Shown piece by piece: positions 54,360-64,000 of a stretch of 64,000 nt of DNA. The DNA is from Bubalus kerabau (lineage: Eukaryota; Chordata; Mammalia; Artiodactyla; Bovidae). The notes under the pieces were generated by a model. The model saw only the letters and a program-made list of their open reading frames with translations, was not told the DNA's origin and made no database searches. The stretch's first letter is position 1, and every line of letters begins with the position of its first letter. The translations under genes were made by a program, and so were the position numbers. Location: assembly GCF_029407905.1 (NCBI RefSeq), contig NC_073628.1:15095501-15159500 (forward strand). The letters are read 5' to 3'.

Positions 54360-54745
54360 ATGCTTCATGGAGCTAAAAAGAGCACCAGTCTTAGGGTCCA
54401 AAGGCGTAAGTCAGTGTCCGGATCTATCACTTACCAATTCTGCAGTCATGAGCAAGTCACTGAGATCAATCTGCTCCTGTGCAACATAGGATACCATGTC
54501 CTACCTCAGTAAATCACACAATGACTTGCAGATGTTGACTGTCCCTACTGTGAAAGCCTCTTGGAAACTTGCTGCAAGTTTCCAAAGAAGGATACCTAGC
54601 AAATAGTGTATTCTTCAGCTGAGTCGGGAGAATGGGTTCTGCTTCCTAATTCTCGGTGATCTTGCTTCATTTTGTTGAGCCCCTATTGCTTCACCTGCAA
54701 AATAAAAGGATGAGCCTAGACGCTACCGAAGGGCCTTTCCAACAC
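54360..54745 (-). mobile_element. MIR-type remnants
   Basis: Left block (atctatcacttaccaattct, gagcaagtcactgagatcaa) and right block (gcttcacctgcaaaataaaa, ggatgagcctagacgctacc, gaagggcctttccaac) follow reverse-strand MIR or a related core-SINE. May be two copies. Confidence 0.5.
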
Positions 54746-54747
54746 CA

Positions 54748-54945
54748 GTGTTCCAGTGTGACCCCGTGGACTGTAGCTTGTCAGGCTCCTCTGTCTGTGA
54801 GATTTCCCAGGCAAGAATACTGGCGTGGGTTGTCATTTCCTCTTTCAGGGGATCTTCCTGACCCAGGGTTTGAACCCACGTCTCCTACATTGTAAACAGC
54901 CTCCTGATTGCAGAGGGATGCTTTACCACTGAAACACCAGAGAAG
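54748..54945 (-). mobile_element. Bov-tA SINE, diverged
   Basis: Minus-strand copy lacking its extreme 3' end; from cagtgtgaccccgtggactg to the head tttaccactgaaacaccaga. Contains a short insert near 54895-54915. Confidence 0.9.
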
Positions 54946-54995
54946 AGCACCATAACAGTGCATCTAAGAAAAGTTGTCTTGGGAAGGTTGATGTA

Positions 54996-55074
54996 TTGGG
55001 TTGGCCCAACAGTTCATTCAGGTTTTTCATAACATCTTACAGAAAATCGTAAACAAACTTTTAAGCCAACCCAA
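54996..55074. mobile_element. Mariner-type MITE, 79 bases
   Basis: Termini ttgggttggc and gccaacccaa form perfect 10-base inverted repeats, with weaker symmetry further in (cagttcattcaggttttt against aaacaaacttttaa). TA duplications flank it at 54994-54995 and 55075-55076. This is the small ruminant mariner derivative; no transposase is encoded. Confidence 0.93.
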
Positions 55075-55082
55075 TATAACCT

Positions 55083-55166
55083 GGCCTGGAGAAGTCCATG
55101 GACTGTATAGTCCATGGGGTCGCAAAGAGCCGGACATGACTGAGCGACTTTCACTCACCCACTCAG
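55083..55166 (+). mobile_element. Bov-A SINE, internally deleted
   Basis: Only the ends of a Bov-A unit remain: ggcctggagaagtccatgga, then tagtccatggggtcgcaaag to gactgagcgactttcactc. The deletion joined two ccatgg motifs into a 9-base palindrome (55096-55104 and 55109-55117). Flanks share tataacct at 55075-55082 and 55167-55174, so it inserted at the right edge of the mariner MITE. Confidence 0.85.
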
Positions 55167-55206
55167 TATAACCTCAAGGACTGTGTGCCGACAGCTCTGG
55201 TCCCAG

Positions 55207-55440
55207 GTCAGGGGCTGGCCAACTGTGACCTGCTGGGCCACATCTAGCCCACACCAGCTTTTTAAAACAGAGCTTTGTTGGCACACAGCCACGCATGTTC
55301 ATTTACTGTTGCCTCAGAGTTTCCTCAGTGCGACAACAGAAGAGTGGAGCGGCTCTGACTGAAACCACATGAAAGCAAAGCCTGAAGTATTTACTACTTT
55401 ACCCTTTGCAGAAAGTTCACCGTCTCCTGCTCTAGATGTT
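55207..55440 (+). mobile_element. hAT-type DNA transposon fossil
   Basis: caggggctggccaactgtga, cctgctgggccacatctagc, acagagctttgttggcacac and ttactactttaccctttgca match a common mammalian hAT fossil whose ends read ggtcggcaaac. Exact family name not assigned. Confidence 0.6.
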
Positions 55441-56267
55441 TGCTGGATGGTTTCAACCAAAATATCAAACCAAATCTTGCTGACAGTCTTTTTTTCAGAC
55501 AGAGAGTGAAAAACTGATTGACAATCTGAGATATGTGTATGCTTTTATATTCAACTAGAATGCAGTTCATGAGTGCCTAAACATAATACAATAAGAATGA
55601 TAAATTGACTAAAAGGGCATTCATACCTCATATAAATGGTATTGTTTTCCACTGGACAGAAGTTTAAATAGACAGGGTTTTTAGGTTGTTAGAAATAAGG
55701 CCTATGTTGTGTTCCAAAGAGAAATACAAATTTCTCATGTAATCTAGATGAGACGAAGGCAGGATTAGTATTTGGAAGAAAATTAATCCTCAGACTGGTA
55801 TGCAAACCACCCATACCCTGGAGTGTAAACTTCTCAACATTTTCTCATCAACCCACCCTCCACTCATAGAGAAATCAGAGGATGCTTTCTCCCGTTCCCA
55901 TTCTCCCCACAAAACATATACATACAGCAAAAGGCAGGAGACACTGAACTGTGAGCTCAACAGAAAGAAGGAAAACCTGTGCATTCCTGAAACATTTGCA
56001 GCTTTGGAATTTGCAAAGCAGAAGAATCAACCCAAGAACTAGGACTTCATTATCCTGCAGAGGAGAGGGTCCCAGGGAAGAGGTCCACCCCCACCACTAC
56101 CCCCACCCAACACAGAGTCTGAAACAAGAAGAAAATGGTAAGGAGGAATATAGGAAGGCAGGCCAGCTATCCAGGCAGGGGTCCCCCTGAGAGTTTAGCA
56201 GAGACTCTCTTCCCCTTGGTACAGCACAAAATTACATGGGAGCTGGATCAGAATAGGCTTACATGCT
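55441..56267. other. Low-copy stretch, nothing recognised
   Basis: No repeat or exon recognised. Confidence 0.5.
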
Positions 56268-56335
56268 GTGTGAGCCTGGGTGTGGGTGTGAGCCTGGGCG
56301 TGGGTGTGGACTTGGGCGTGAGCATGAGCCTGAGC
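56268..56335 (+). repeat. 18-base minisatellite, about 3.5 units
   Basis: Units gtgtgagcctgggtgtgg (56268-56285), gtgtgagcctgggcgtgg (56286-56303), gtgtggacttgggcgtga (56304-56321) and a decayed fourth. G/T-rich on the plus strand. Confidence 0.92.
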
Positions 56336-56340
56336 CCACG

Positions 56341-58255
56341 TGGGTGTGAGCATACATTGGTGTGCATTTGCTGCTCCTTCGCCTCTTACATAATTTCCCT
56401 GTTGCTGTATAACAAGCCATCCGAATTATTTATTAGCCCACAAATCTAAGCAAAATTAAGCAGGCCTTGGCTGAGCAGTCGCTCCTGGAGTCAGTCACCA
56501 TCAGTCAGTGGGAGGGTCCGCTGGGAGCTGGGGGCTCTCACAGGCCGTTACAGCCCTCCTGGTGGTTCATCTCACATCTCAGCCCACAGCAGAGCAGAGT
56601 GGGGTTTTTAGCAGACAGGAGGCGAGTCCCATTGCACAAGCACTTTTCGAGCCTCATCTCACATCTCATTGGCAAACATGGCACCGGCCAGAGCAAGCTG
56701 GCTCACCAAGTTCAGATTCCCAGAGGAGAGCAAGCCTGCAGCTCATGATGGGAGGAGACAAGCTTACAGTGCCTGAGCTATCACGTGGGGAGAGGTGAGA
56801 CTGTGGTTCCACCAGCCTGACGTTGAGTTCACAGTGAATGCACCCAAGACTGCAGTGTGTCGTGTATGTGTGACTGTTAAGCCATGAGGTGTCAGAGGAA
56901 GGGAACAGGTAATTAGAGTGAGTCTGAAAGCAAGAGTGAGTCACAAAACCTAACTTCATCACTGATATGCTGTACAACAAGGGACACACATTCAATCCCT
57001 TAGGAGCACATTTCTTCACCTGTAAAATCTCCCCTGGAGAAGGAAATGGCAACCCACTCCAGTACCTGGGGTAAGAGTTTGTGGGGCTTTGGCATTTCTG
57101 AGCACTGTAGTTCAGCATCTGGCAAATCACAGCACAATAATTCCCAACAAACAGCTTCTCACATCAAGAACCATGTGCCACATGGAACTGCTTGACCTGT
57201 GAGGGCCTGAAGGCTTGGGGGCCCTCTGGACCTTGGTCTCTTCCAGAGGCTGTGACTCAGCACCCCCAGAAAAGGGGAACCGGGTGACCAGGCAAGGGGG
57301 CATCAACCCCCGCAAGCCCCAACTTTTTCCATTATCCAGTCTCACAGACTTGGGGGCTGAGGAACCATGCCCCAAGGGGAACAAGTCTGGCAGCGGGAGG
57401 GCCCTGATCTTGTGTAGACTCTGTTGGGGTCTTGGGCACAGACATTCTGTTCATAAGCCAGCAGGAGGCAGGGCTGTGGTGTGAAAACCTCAGAGCAGGG
57501 GCACTGGAGGGCTCCTGACAGTCGCAGGGGAATTCGCCAAAAAACTGAAGTCACAGAGCATCAGCATGCCATACGGGCTCAGGCCCTGATCTCATGGACA
57601 CACAGCTGTGGCTTTTCCCAAACACCGTGCCCAGAGAACTGGACCTGAACAGAGGCCTCTGCGGTGTATGGCAACCAGTGCTGAGCATCTCGGGACAGTT
57701 CTGCAGCCAGGGTGTAAATGCACTTGCTGGCAGCAGGCACACTCATAATTAAAGTGCTTCAGGGACATTAGGACAGTATGTTTATGTTAGGCTCTGCCTG
57801 GTTCCTGGATGCAACCCCAGGGCCTTGAAGTGGCATGCTTGTGACAGAGGTTGTGTGCTTATTGTATCAGTAACCAAGATTGAGGGGAATAGAAGGGACA
57901 GCCATTTCTGAACAAGTCCCCCAGAGGTGGCCTCTGGAATGTTCTCCAAAAGGTCGGATGCTTGAACAGGGAAAAAGCAGCAGCTCAAATTGGGAAAGTC
58001 GGGTAGGCTGACCAGTGTATTCCCAGATTTCCCAGTTCTAGTCCTAAACATCCCACATCCCAGGAAACCCTCAGTCCCAGGCAAACCAAGACGGTTGGTC
58101 ACCCTGAAGTTGGAACACTTCACAGTCATAACACAGTCACCCATCCAGGGTCACAGTTAATCCTGGACACACATGAGTTGTTATAAGGACCTTTTACAGG
58201 GAGACATTAGCCAATGAAAGAACCTTCTGCTCTACCCCGACCAGTCCTCACCTGG
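56341..58255. other. Long low-copy stretch with a SINE crumb
   Basis: Mostly unassigned. At 57032-57067 there is a 36-base fragment of Bov-A (ctggagaaggaaatggcaac to ccactccagtacctg) with neither head nor tail. Open frames at 56666-57130 and 57782-58144 lack recognisable domains. Confidence 0.5.
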
Positions 58256-58302
58256 TGTATTAGCAGGATTCTTCATAGAGACAGAACCAATAGAATGCTT
58301 TG

Positions 58303-58507
58303 AGTTTCCCTGGTGGCTCAGATGGTAAAAAATCTGTCTGCAACACAGGAGACCCAGGTTCTATCCCTGAGTCAGGAAGATCCCCTGGAGAAGGGAATGG
58401 CAACCCACTCCAATATTCTTGCCTGGAGCACTCTATGGACAGAGGAGCTTGGCAGGCTACAGTCCATGGGGTCACAAAGACTCAGACATGACTGAGAGAC
58501 TAATACG
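58303..58507 (+). mobile_element. Bov-tA SINE nested in the LTR
   Basis: Head gagtttccctggtggctcag, aaaaatctgtctgcaacac, Bov-A unit to catgactgagagactaa. TSD not clear. Confidence 0.93.
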
Positions 58508-58512
58508 CTGTA

Positions 58513-58738
58513 CAGAATTGACTGACCCTTAAGCCACAGTGGGGTTAGGGCATCATTCCGCCTGTAGTCGGAAATCCACCTGTACGTTTACAGTCAGCCT
58601 CCATATCTGAAGTTCAACATCCATGGATGCGACCAGCTGCAGAGCATAAACTACTGTAGTATGTGTTTATTGAAGAAAAATCTGCATATAAGTGATTTTG
58701 TGCAGTTCAAATCCATGTGTTTTTAAAAGCCAACTGTA
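58513..58738. mobile_element. Tigger-type MITE (MER2 group) nested in the LTR
   Basis: TA-flanked (gctgta on the left, actgtaca on the right). Text ccacagtggggttagggc, gtagtatgtgtttattgaag, aaaaatctgcatataagtga and tgtgcagttcaaatccatgt follows MER2/Tigger-type MITEs. Confidence 0.7.
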
Positions 58739-58868
58739 CAGACACAGAGAGAGATTTATTTTAAGTAATTGGCACATGTGACTGAGGAGACTGGTGAGTC
58801 CAAAATTAGCAATCTGGAAACCCAGAGAAAAGCTATGTTACTGTCTTGAGTCTAAAGGCCATTAAGAA

Positions 58869-58880
58869 AAAAAAAAAAAA
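58869..58880. repeat. Bare oligo(A) between 16-base direct repeats
   Basis: taaaggccattaagaa occurs at 58853-58868 and exactly again at 58881-58896, with twelve A's between. The layout is that of a TSD around a retrotransposon tail with no body. It lies inside the ERVL-type LTR. Confidence 0.9.
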
Positions 58881-59313
58881 TAAAGGCCATTAAGAATTCC
58901 TTATTCCTTGGGGGACCTCAGTCCTTTTCCTCTTAAGCTTTCAAGTGATTGCATGAGGCCCATTTCCACCCTGCTTGACTCAAAGTCAATTGATTTAAAT
59001 GTTAATCTCATCTTAAAAAAAAAAAATACTTTCATGGCAACATGTGAACCAGTATTTGACCAAGTATCTGGGTATTGCCGCTTTGCCAAAGTGACACGTT
59101 AGATCCCGCATCGCAGAGAGGAGTCTGGAGGAGAATGGATACGTTTATATGTATTGATATGGCTGAGTCTGTCTGCACCTGTAACTATCACAACATTGTT
59201 AACTGCTCCAATATAAAGTAAAAAGTTAAAAAAGAAAATAGATACATAAAAACACTTCACAAAACTCTCCATCACGCCTGGTCAGGTGCCAGTAAAGCCA
59301 AGACACAGTGCCC

Positions 59314-59529
59314 AGCATGCATGCATGCTAAGTCGCTTCAGTCATGTCTGACTCTCCACGACCCCATAGACTGTAGCCCACCAGGCTCCTCTGTCCATGG
59401 GATTCTCCAGGTAGGAACACTGGAGTGGGTTGCCGTTTTCCCCTCCAGGGGATCTTCCCAACCCAGGGATCAAACCTAAGTCTCTTGCATCTCCTGCACT
59501 GACAGAGGGTTCTTTACCACCAGGAAGCC
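59314..59529 (-). mobile_element. Bov-tA SINE with 10-bp TSD
   Basis: Minus-strand full copy with a (CATG)-type run at its 3' end (agcatgcatgcatgctaag) and a diverged head. TSD cacagtgccc at 59304-59313 and 59530-59539. Confidence 0.95.
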
Positions 59530-60699
59530 CACAGTGCCCTACTGGGTAGCAACTTGAATCCTAGGAGAAGACAGCAGGATGGATGTCCTCTAAAGACAAG
59601 GTTCCTGCTCAAGGAGGCTCCCATGACTATGCCCACACCACCTCCTCTGGCTGAGAAGCTGGAGGTTCTGACCAGGCTTCTTCCCGATGGGAGGATGCCA
59701 AGGCTGGAGCTGAAGTCTTGGCCAGAACCATTCTCAGTTTGCTTTATGGTGTTTTGAAGCCACAGCAACACTGGAATGAGAGCGCTGATAGCCCATCTCC
59801 TCCCCAAACTGTGGGAGGAATTGGAAAGCAGCATCTCTGGCCTTTCTGCAGGTTCTGGGTGTGCTGGTGTTCCCTGGCTCTGGCTGCAGCAGTGACAGGA
59901 GGAGAGGAAAGAGCAACTCCCGTCCAATGACACTGCAGAGCTTAGAACGTGGCTGGTCCTTGGAGCTGGGACACAAAAAGATGGCCTTTTGCCACAATTA
60001 GAATAGACAATTACAGCATCCTTAATTGTAGACAATACAGGATTTTTTAAATTACTACAGCTGTAATATTCTACCAACCATGGAATCTCAGTGTTGGGAG
60101 GACCTTAAAATTCATCTGGCCATTGTATCCAGCTGTAACATTTATTAAAAATGAACTGCAATGAGCCAGAGGCAGCATCATTATTTGATTGGCTCTGATA
60201 CTCCCATTGTGTATTCAGAGCAGCCCAAGTGAAAAGAATTTGAATTCTTCCAAGGAATTCTCACAGTTCCTGTCCACCGTGGCGTTTGTGTTTCCTCAGT
60301 GTTCTATCGTGGTCTTCCTCACCTGCCAGTGATTTTCCCGGGCTCCCATTTGATAGTGCCGATGCAGAACTTGGGGGAGAAAAAGAAGGGTGGGGAAGAC
60401 GAGCAGCTGTGAAGGAGGGAGACAGGGTCCAAAGACAAGCAGAGGCGAGAAGCAACAGGAGGATGGGGCAAAGATAAAGCCAGGTGAGGGTGAATTACAG
60501 CGGCACAGATCATGAGAAAAGGAGAGGACCAATAACAGAGAGAGAGACGACTAGAAAAGAAAGGAGAGAGGAGAGCAAGGCACAAGAAAAAAGGGCAAAG
60601 GTGAATTATTGACAGGGCGATGGGGCAGGGGACCTAATGCACAGTGGAGCTTAAGCTATGTCAAGGAGCTGAGTTCTCTCGGGTGGTGGCAGCAGACCC
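59530..60699. other. Low-copy stretch, nothing recognised
   Basis: Contains the longest non-repeat open frame in the window (minus, 60077 to 59514, 187 codons), which has no recognisable domain and ends inside a Bov-tA. A purine-rich tract lies at about 60510-60600. No exon supported. Confidence 0.5.
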
Positions 60700-60915
60700 A
60701 CTGGGTTTCCCAGGTGGTTAAGAACTCGTCTGCCAAGCAGGACATGCAGGAGACCCAGGTTTTATCCCCGGGTCAGGAATATCCCCAGGAGAAGGAAATG
60801 GCAACCACTCCAGTATTCTTGTCTGAGAAATCCCATGGACAGAGGAGCCAGGCGGGCTACAGTCCATGGGATCACAAAGAGCTGGACACGACTGAGCAAC
60901 TGAGCATGAGCACAA
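60700..60915 (+). mobile_element. Bov-tA SINE
   Basis: Head ctgggtttcccaggtggtta, aagaactcgtctgccaag, Bov-A unit to cacgactgagcaactgag. Diverged; TSD unclear. Confidence 0.92.
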
Positions 60916-62550
60916 GTGAACGCAGTGGATGGCCTGGGAGAGCAAAGAGACTGGCGTCTTGACCATGGGCCAGAGCAGAGTTCCTTCCATTCTCCTGCCC
61001 AAGCCCCCGACCAGCTGCTTCTGTTCCTAGAAACTGCCACGGTCAAACCCCACAGCCGTGGAGTAAGCCGACTCTTCTCCCTCCCAGACAACACGGCAGT
61101 GAAACTTTGCCAGTTTTGACGAGGTTTCCGTTTTCTACTAACAAATGTCCTCTGCCTACATCACGAGGGAGACACAATGTCTCCCCATGTTCAGTCTCCT
61201 CTCCTTAGATTCCTCCCTCAGATAAATGAAAACATACACACATATCTTCCCAAAACATGTCCTGACATTTATTCACATCAGCCAACAAGCCACAGAAATC
61301 CCCTAAACCCTCTGAAAAACATGCTAAGCCAGCATTCCCCAGCAAACACAGAACTCACTCCCTCTCTCTCTCTCACTCACACACGCACACACACACGCAC
61401 ACAACACATTCTCTCTCTTTCCTAAACACTGCAAAACTAAGCAGCTGGTCAACCTAGGTGGAGACATACTACCTTAGAGATGCTCCAGGCAGCCTGCGAG
61501 AGGCTCCCTGGCACAGCGTGTGACGATGTTGACCAGGTTGTAGGCTGAATGCACAGTATGTCGAAAGGAAAAATCATTTCCAGGAACAATGATGGAAGTA
61601 GCCCAAATGTGTGCTTGGAGAAAACCAGTGAATCTGGGTTTTGATCCAAGTAAAATATCAAAAGGATGAATCAGAAGAATATATATTTGGGGCTTTGAAA
61701 CGTTATTTTTCTTTGTATGGTTACGATGGCAGAGTTTCAATTTGAGTTTCAAGTGCACGAGAGATGTGTCAAATGATCTGGTCTGTAGCTTGTGACCAGT
61801 CTGGAGGGGAAATGATAAAACATTGTTTTGATTATGGACCTAAGACTGTTTCAATAAACACAGACTGGAGATCACGGTAATATCAATTTTTTTTTAAGTG
61901 TCTTTCTCTCTCTACTGAACTTTTAGAAAGAGTTCTTATTTTGTTTTCAATGGGGGTTTTGGAGGCTCCTGCCTTCAGCCTCAGAACTTCCACATCCTGG
62001 CTGTCTTCTGATATACTCTTGTCCCCTTTGCATACAAGTCCTTTGAGGTGGGCTGAGGTCGAAAGCTTTCATAATACTAGACGGTACATCTCACTCTTGG
62101 GGTCAACCCAAGGTCATCAGACATTAGATGACAATCCGAAAAGCTGACTCTATGTGCTTGTGACTTTGGAGGATGCTGATAAAGGAAACGGGATGAGGAA
62201 TAAAAAGTCCTGATTCCAAGTCTGGGCTCTGCTCTTTCTGAGCTTTACCTCCTTCCATTTTTTTCAAATAGCAAATACTGCTGACTGTCTAAGATGGGCT
62301 GAACACACACAGACTCTGCACAGGGACAGCATGGAGGAGCCTTTAGTTGTGCAGGTGACAATGTCAACAGCAAGATTTAGAGCAGTGTGCAGATGCAACG
62401 TGGGAATACGTGCAAGGTACAAAGACTGCACAGAAGAGAAAGGAAACCCCTCTACTGAGGAAGAAGAGGGTAGGCTTTCACTAGGCGGGGATTTGTGAAT
62501 TTGGTTTCAAAATATGGCTAGAAGTTCAATCAAGTAAACCAGGAATGGTG
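60916..62550. other. Low-copy stretch with a CT/CA microsatellite
   Basis: A (CT)n(CA)n microsatellite lies at about 61357-61415 and a T-run at 61889-61897. Otherwise no repeat or exon recognised. Confidence 0.5.
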
Positions 62551-62637
62551 CATGCATGCTAAGTCACTTCAGTTGTGTCCAACTCTTTGTGACCCTAAGG
62601 ACTGTATGTAGCCAGGCTCCTCTGTCCATGGGATTCA
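62551..62637 (-). mobile_element. Bov-A SINE fragment
   Basis: Minus-strand 3' portion only (gcatgcatgctaagtcactt to ctctgtccatgggattc), 5'-truncated. Confidence 0.88.
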
Positions 62638-62839
62638 AACAAGTAATGGGTGAAGGATATTCTTAAGAGCAAACACAAAACCTCAGAGACTGGACAGAGT
62701 GAATGTGTTAGGGAAGCTATAGGGAGTCTGCTCTCATCAAAGCGAAAATCATATGCAATGCACTGGAGGGCAGAGATGCAAGGGGGATGAGGCAGAAGCA
62801 CAGCAGAAGCCAATGCAATGAGCTTGGACTTTACAGTGT

Positions 62840-63070
62840 CATAACAGTGGCTAATGTTTACAGAGCACTTTGTAGAGTCCAACACACAGGCTTAAACACT
62901 CCCTAAACATCATAACACGTAGCTTTTACTACTACCCTTGGAAGAAGTTCCAATTATCCCTCCAGTTACAAGATGAGGAAACTGGTCCTTGAACAACATA
63001 TGTAACTTGAAAGAGGAAGTTGAGACTCAAACCCTGCTCCATGCAGCCTCACAGTCTCTGTACCCTCTCA
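62840..63070 (+). mobile_element. MIR SINE remnant
   Basis: Plus-strand MIR: aacagtggctaatgtttaca, gagcactttgtagagtc, tacaagatgaggaaactggt, aagaggaagttgagactcaa, accctgctccatgcagcctc. Confidence 0.75.
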
Positions 63071-63116
63071 CATACATGAGCTCACTGGATTTAGCAGACA
63101 GAGATCGTGATGATCT

Positions 63117-63388
63117 GCTGCTGCTAAGTTGCTTCAGTCGTATCCGATTCTGTGCGATCCCATAGACGGCAGTCCACCAGGCTCCACTGACCCTGGGATT
63201 CTCCTGGCAAGAGTACCGGAGTGGGTTGCCATTTCCTTCTCCAATGCATGAAAGTGAAATGTGAAAGTGAAGTAGCTCAGTCGTGTCCGATTTTTAGCGA
63301 CCCCATGGACCCCAGCCTACCAGACTCCTCCGTCCATGGGATTTTCCAGGCAAGAGTACTGGAGTGGCTTGCCATTGCCTTCTCCACT
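63117..63388 (-). mobile_element. Bov-A2 SINE with 9-bp TSD
   Basis: Minus-strand dimer with a short CTG tail at its left end; TSD tgatgatct at 63108-63116 and 63389-63397. Confidence 0.95.
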
Positions 63389-63397
63389 TGATGATCT

Positions 63398-64000
63398 AGG
63401 CCGGGTCGATTTTGAGTGTACTTCGAGGGGCAGAAACTACAATTCAGGGGGTTGAGAAGCAAACAGTTTCAAGAAAGAAGATTAAGGAATTCAAGTCCAA
63501 CTCTTACAATCTTCATTTCTGGTTTTCTCCAACAGAGAGTAGGGAAAGAAACAGACAGGAAGGGTGGAGGAATTCCAAGGAAAGAGGCTCAGATTCCGGA
63601 GTGAACTAACTGTTCCCCAGGGGAGACAGTCTGTCCAGCTAAAGAAACCAGAGAGTGCTGAATATGGGGTATAAAATGGCACAAAGAGCTACCTTATTCT
63701 GAGCTGGGGAAATCACATCCAGAGGTGTGTGGAGAAACACCCACAGGGAGAAAGACCAGAGAAGAGGTGAGATCAGTGGAGTGCTGGAAAATAAGGGCGG
63801 AAGGAAAAAGTAATTCCACAATGCCTAGCAGTTGGGCAAACCACAGATGCTCAAAAATATCTATGTGTTCAAATAAAGGGAAGCTAGAACATGTTTGCTG
63901 GAGCAGAGACTTGAAGTATGAAACCAAGGAAACACAGGCTGGAACCAGGTTATAGAAGGCTGAGCAAAGACGCCCCACCTTTATTCAGGACACAGAGGAC
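63398..64000. other. Low-copy stretch to window end
   Basis: Purine-rich; short overlapping open frames on both strands without recognisable family. Nothing supported. Confidence 0.5.

Larger units (their letters stand above)
58256..59102 (+). mobile_element. ERVL-type LTR (MLT2-like) with nested elements
   Basis: Starts tgtattagcaggattcttca, then agacagaaccaatagaatg; resumes after two insertions with gagagatttattttaagtaa, ttggcacatgtgactgagga, tgggggacctcagtcctttt, gactcaaagtcaattgattt, aaatgttaatctcatcttaa and agtatttgaccaagtatctg. A solitary LTR fossil without genes. Confidence 0.7.

Noticed and set aside
59514..60077. 187-codon minus-strand open frame
   Set aside because: No recognisable domain, its 3' end runs into a Bov-tA SINE, other frames are open nearby, and there are no splice or promoter signals. 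Treated as chance.
1..64000. A previously undescribed multi-gene system
   Set aside because: No cluster of linked genes, defence-type operon, viral gene set or new RNA was seen. The window reads as intergenic or intronic ruminant DNA rich in repeats.

Overview
The window is nuclear DNA of a pecoran ruminant, most likely a bovid (cattle or a relative). It carries many copies of BovB (an RTE-type LINE), the SINEs Bov-tA and Bov-A2, tRNA-Glu-derived CHR SINEs and artiodactyl L1. I cannot separate cattle from sheep, goat or deer with these sequences alone. I found no host protein-coding gene, no RNA gene and no convincing exon. All recognisable coding sequence is broken reverse-transcriptase ORF from BovB and L1. 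By my own boundaries about half of the window is interspersed repeats.

Layout. 1-7.3 kb: low-copy DNA with old repeats (MIR, L2, an MLT1 LTR, old L1) and young CHR SINEs. 7.3-16.1 kb: a 2-kb BovB, several Bov-A2/Bov-tA, an L1 3' end hit twice at one target, a clean 5'-truncated L1 with a 16-bp target-site duplication (TSD), and another BovB. 17-26 kb: L1 and L2-type remnants, an inverted pair of closely related BovB copies, a third BovB, and an ancient CR1/L3-like LINE with an internal inversion. 26-32.7 kb: a long run of old and young L1 on the minus strand split by SINEs. 33-48 kb: mostly low-copy DNA with scattered MIR, CHR, BovB 3' ends, MER20 and an inverted L1. 49-53 kb: a stack of L1 and SINE insertions whose order can be read. 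53-64 kb: mostly low-copy DNA with a mariner MITE, a hAT fossil, a Tigger-type MITE inside an ERVL-type LTR, a minisatellite and more Bov SINEs.

How the parts relate. BovB supplies the enzyme thought to move Bov-tA and Bov-A2; artiodactyl L1 leaves oligo(A) tails and TSDs. Many copies here still have exact TSDs of 8-19 bp, so nesting order is readable. None of the LINE copies is competent: all are 5'-truncated and broken, and one has lost a catalytic aspartate. I did not find a new multi-gene system. The items most worth a second look are structural: two target sites reused by successive insertions, a bare oligo(A) flanked by a 16-bp direct repeat, two inversions of twin-priming type (L1 and CR1/L3), a 56-bp local copy joined to a BovB 5' end, BovB tail classes that track body variants, and a recurrent CpG-decay stop codon in BovB.
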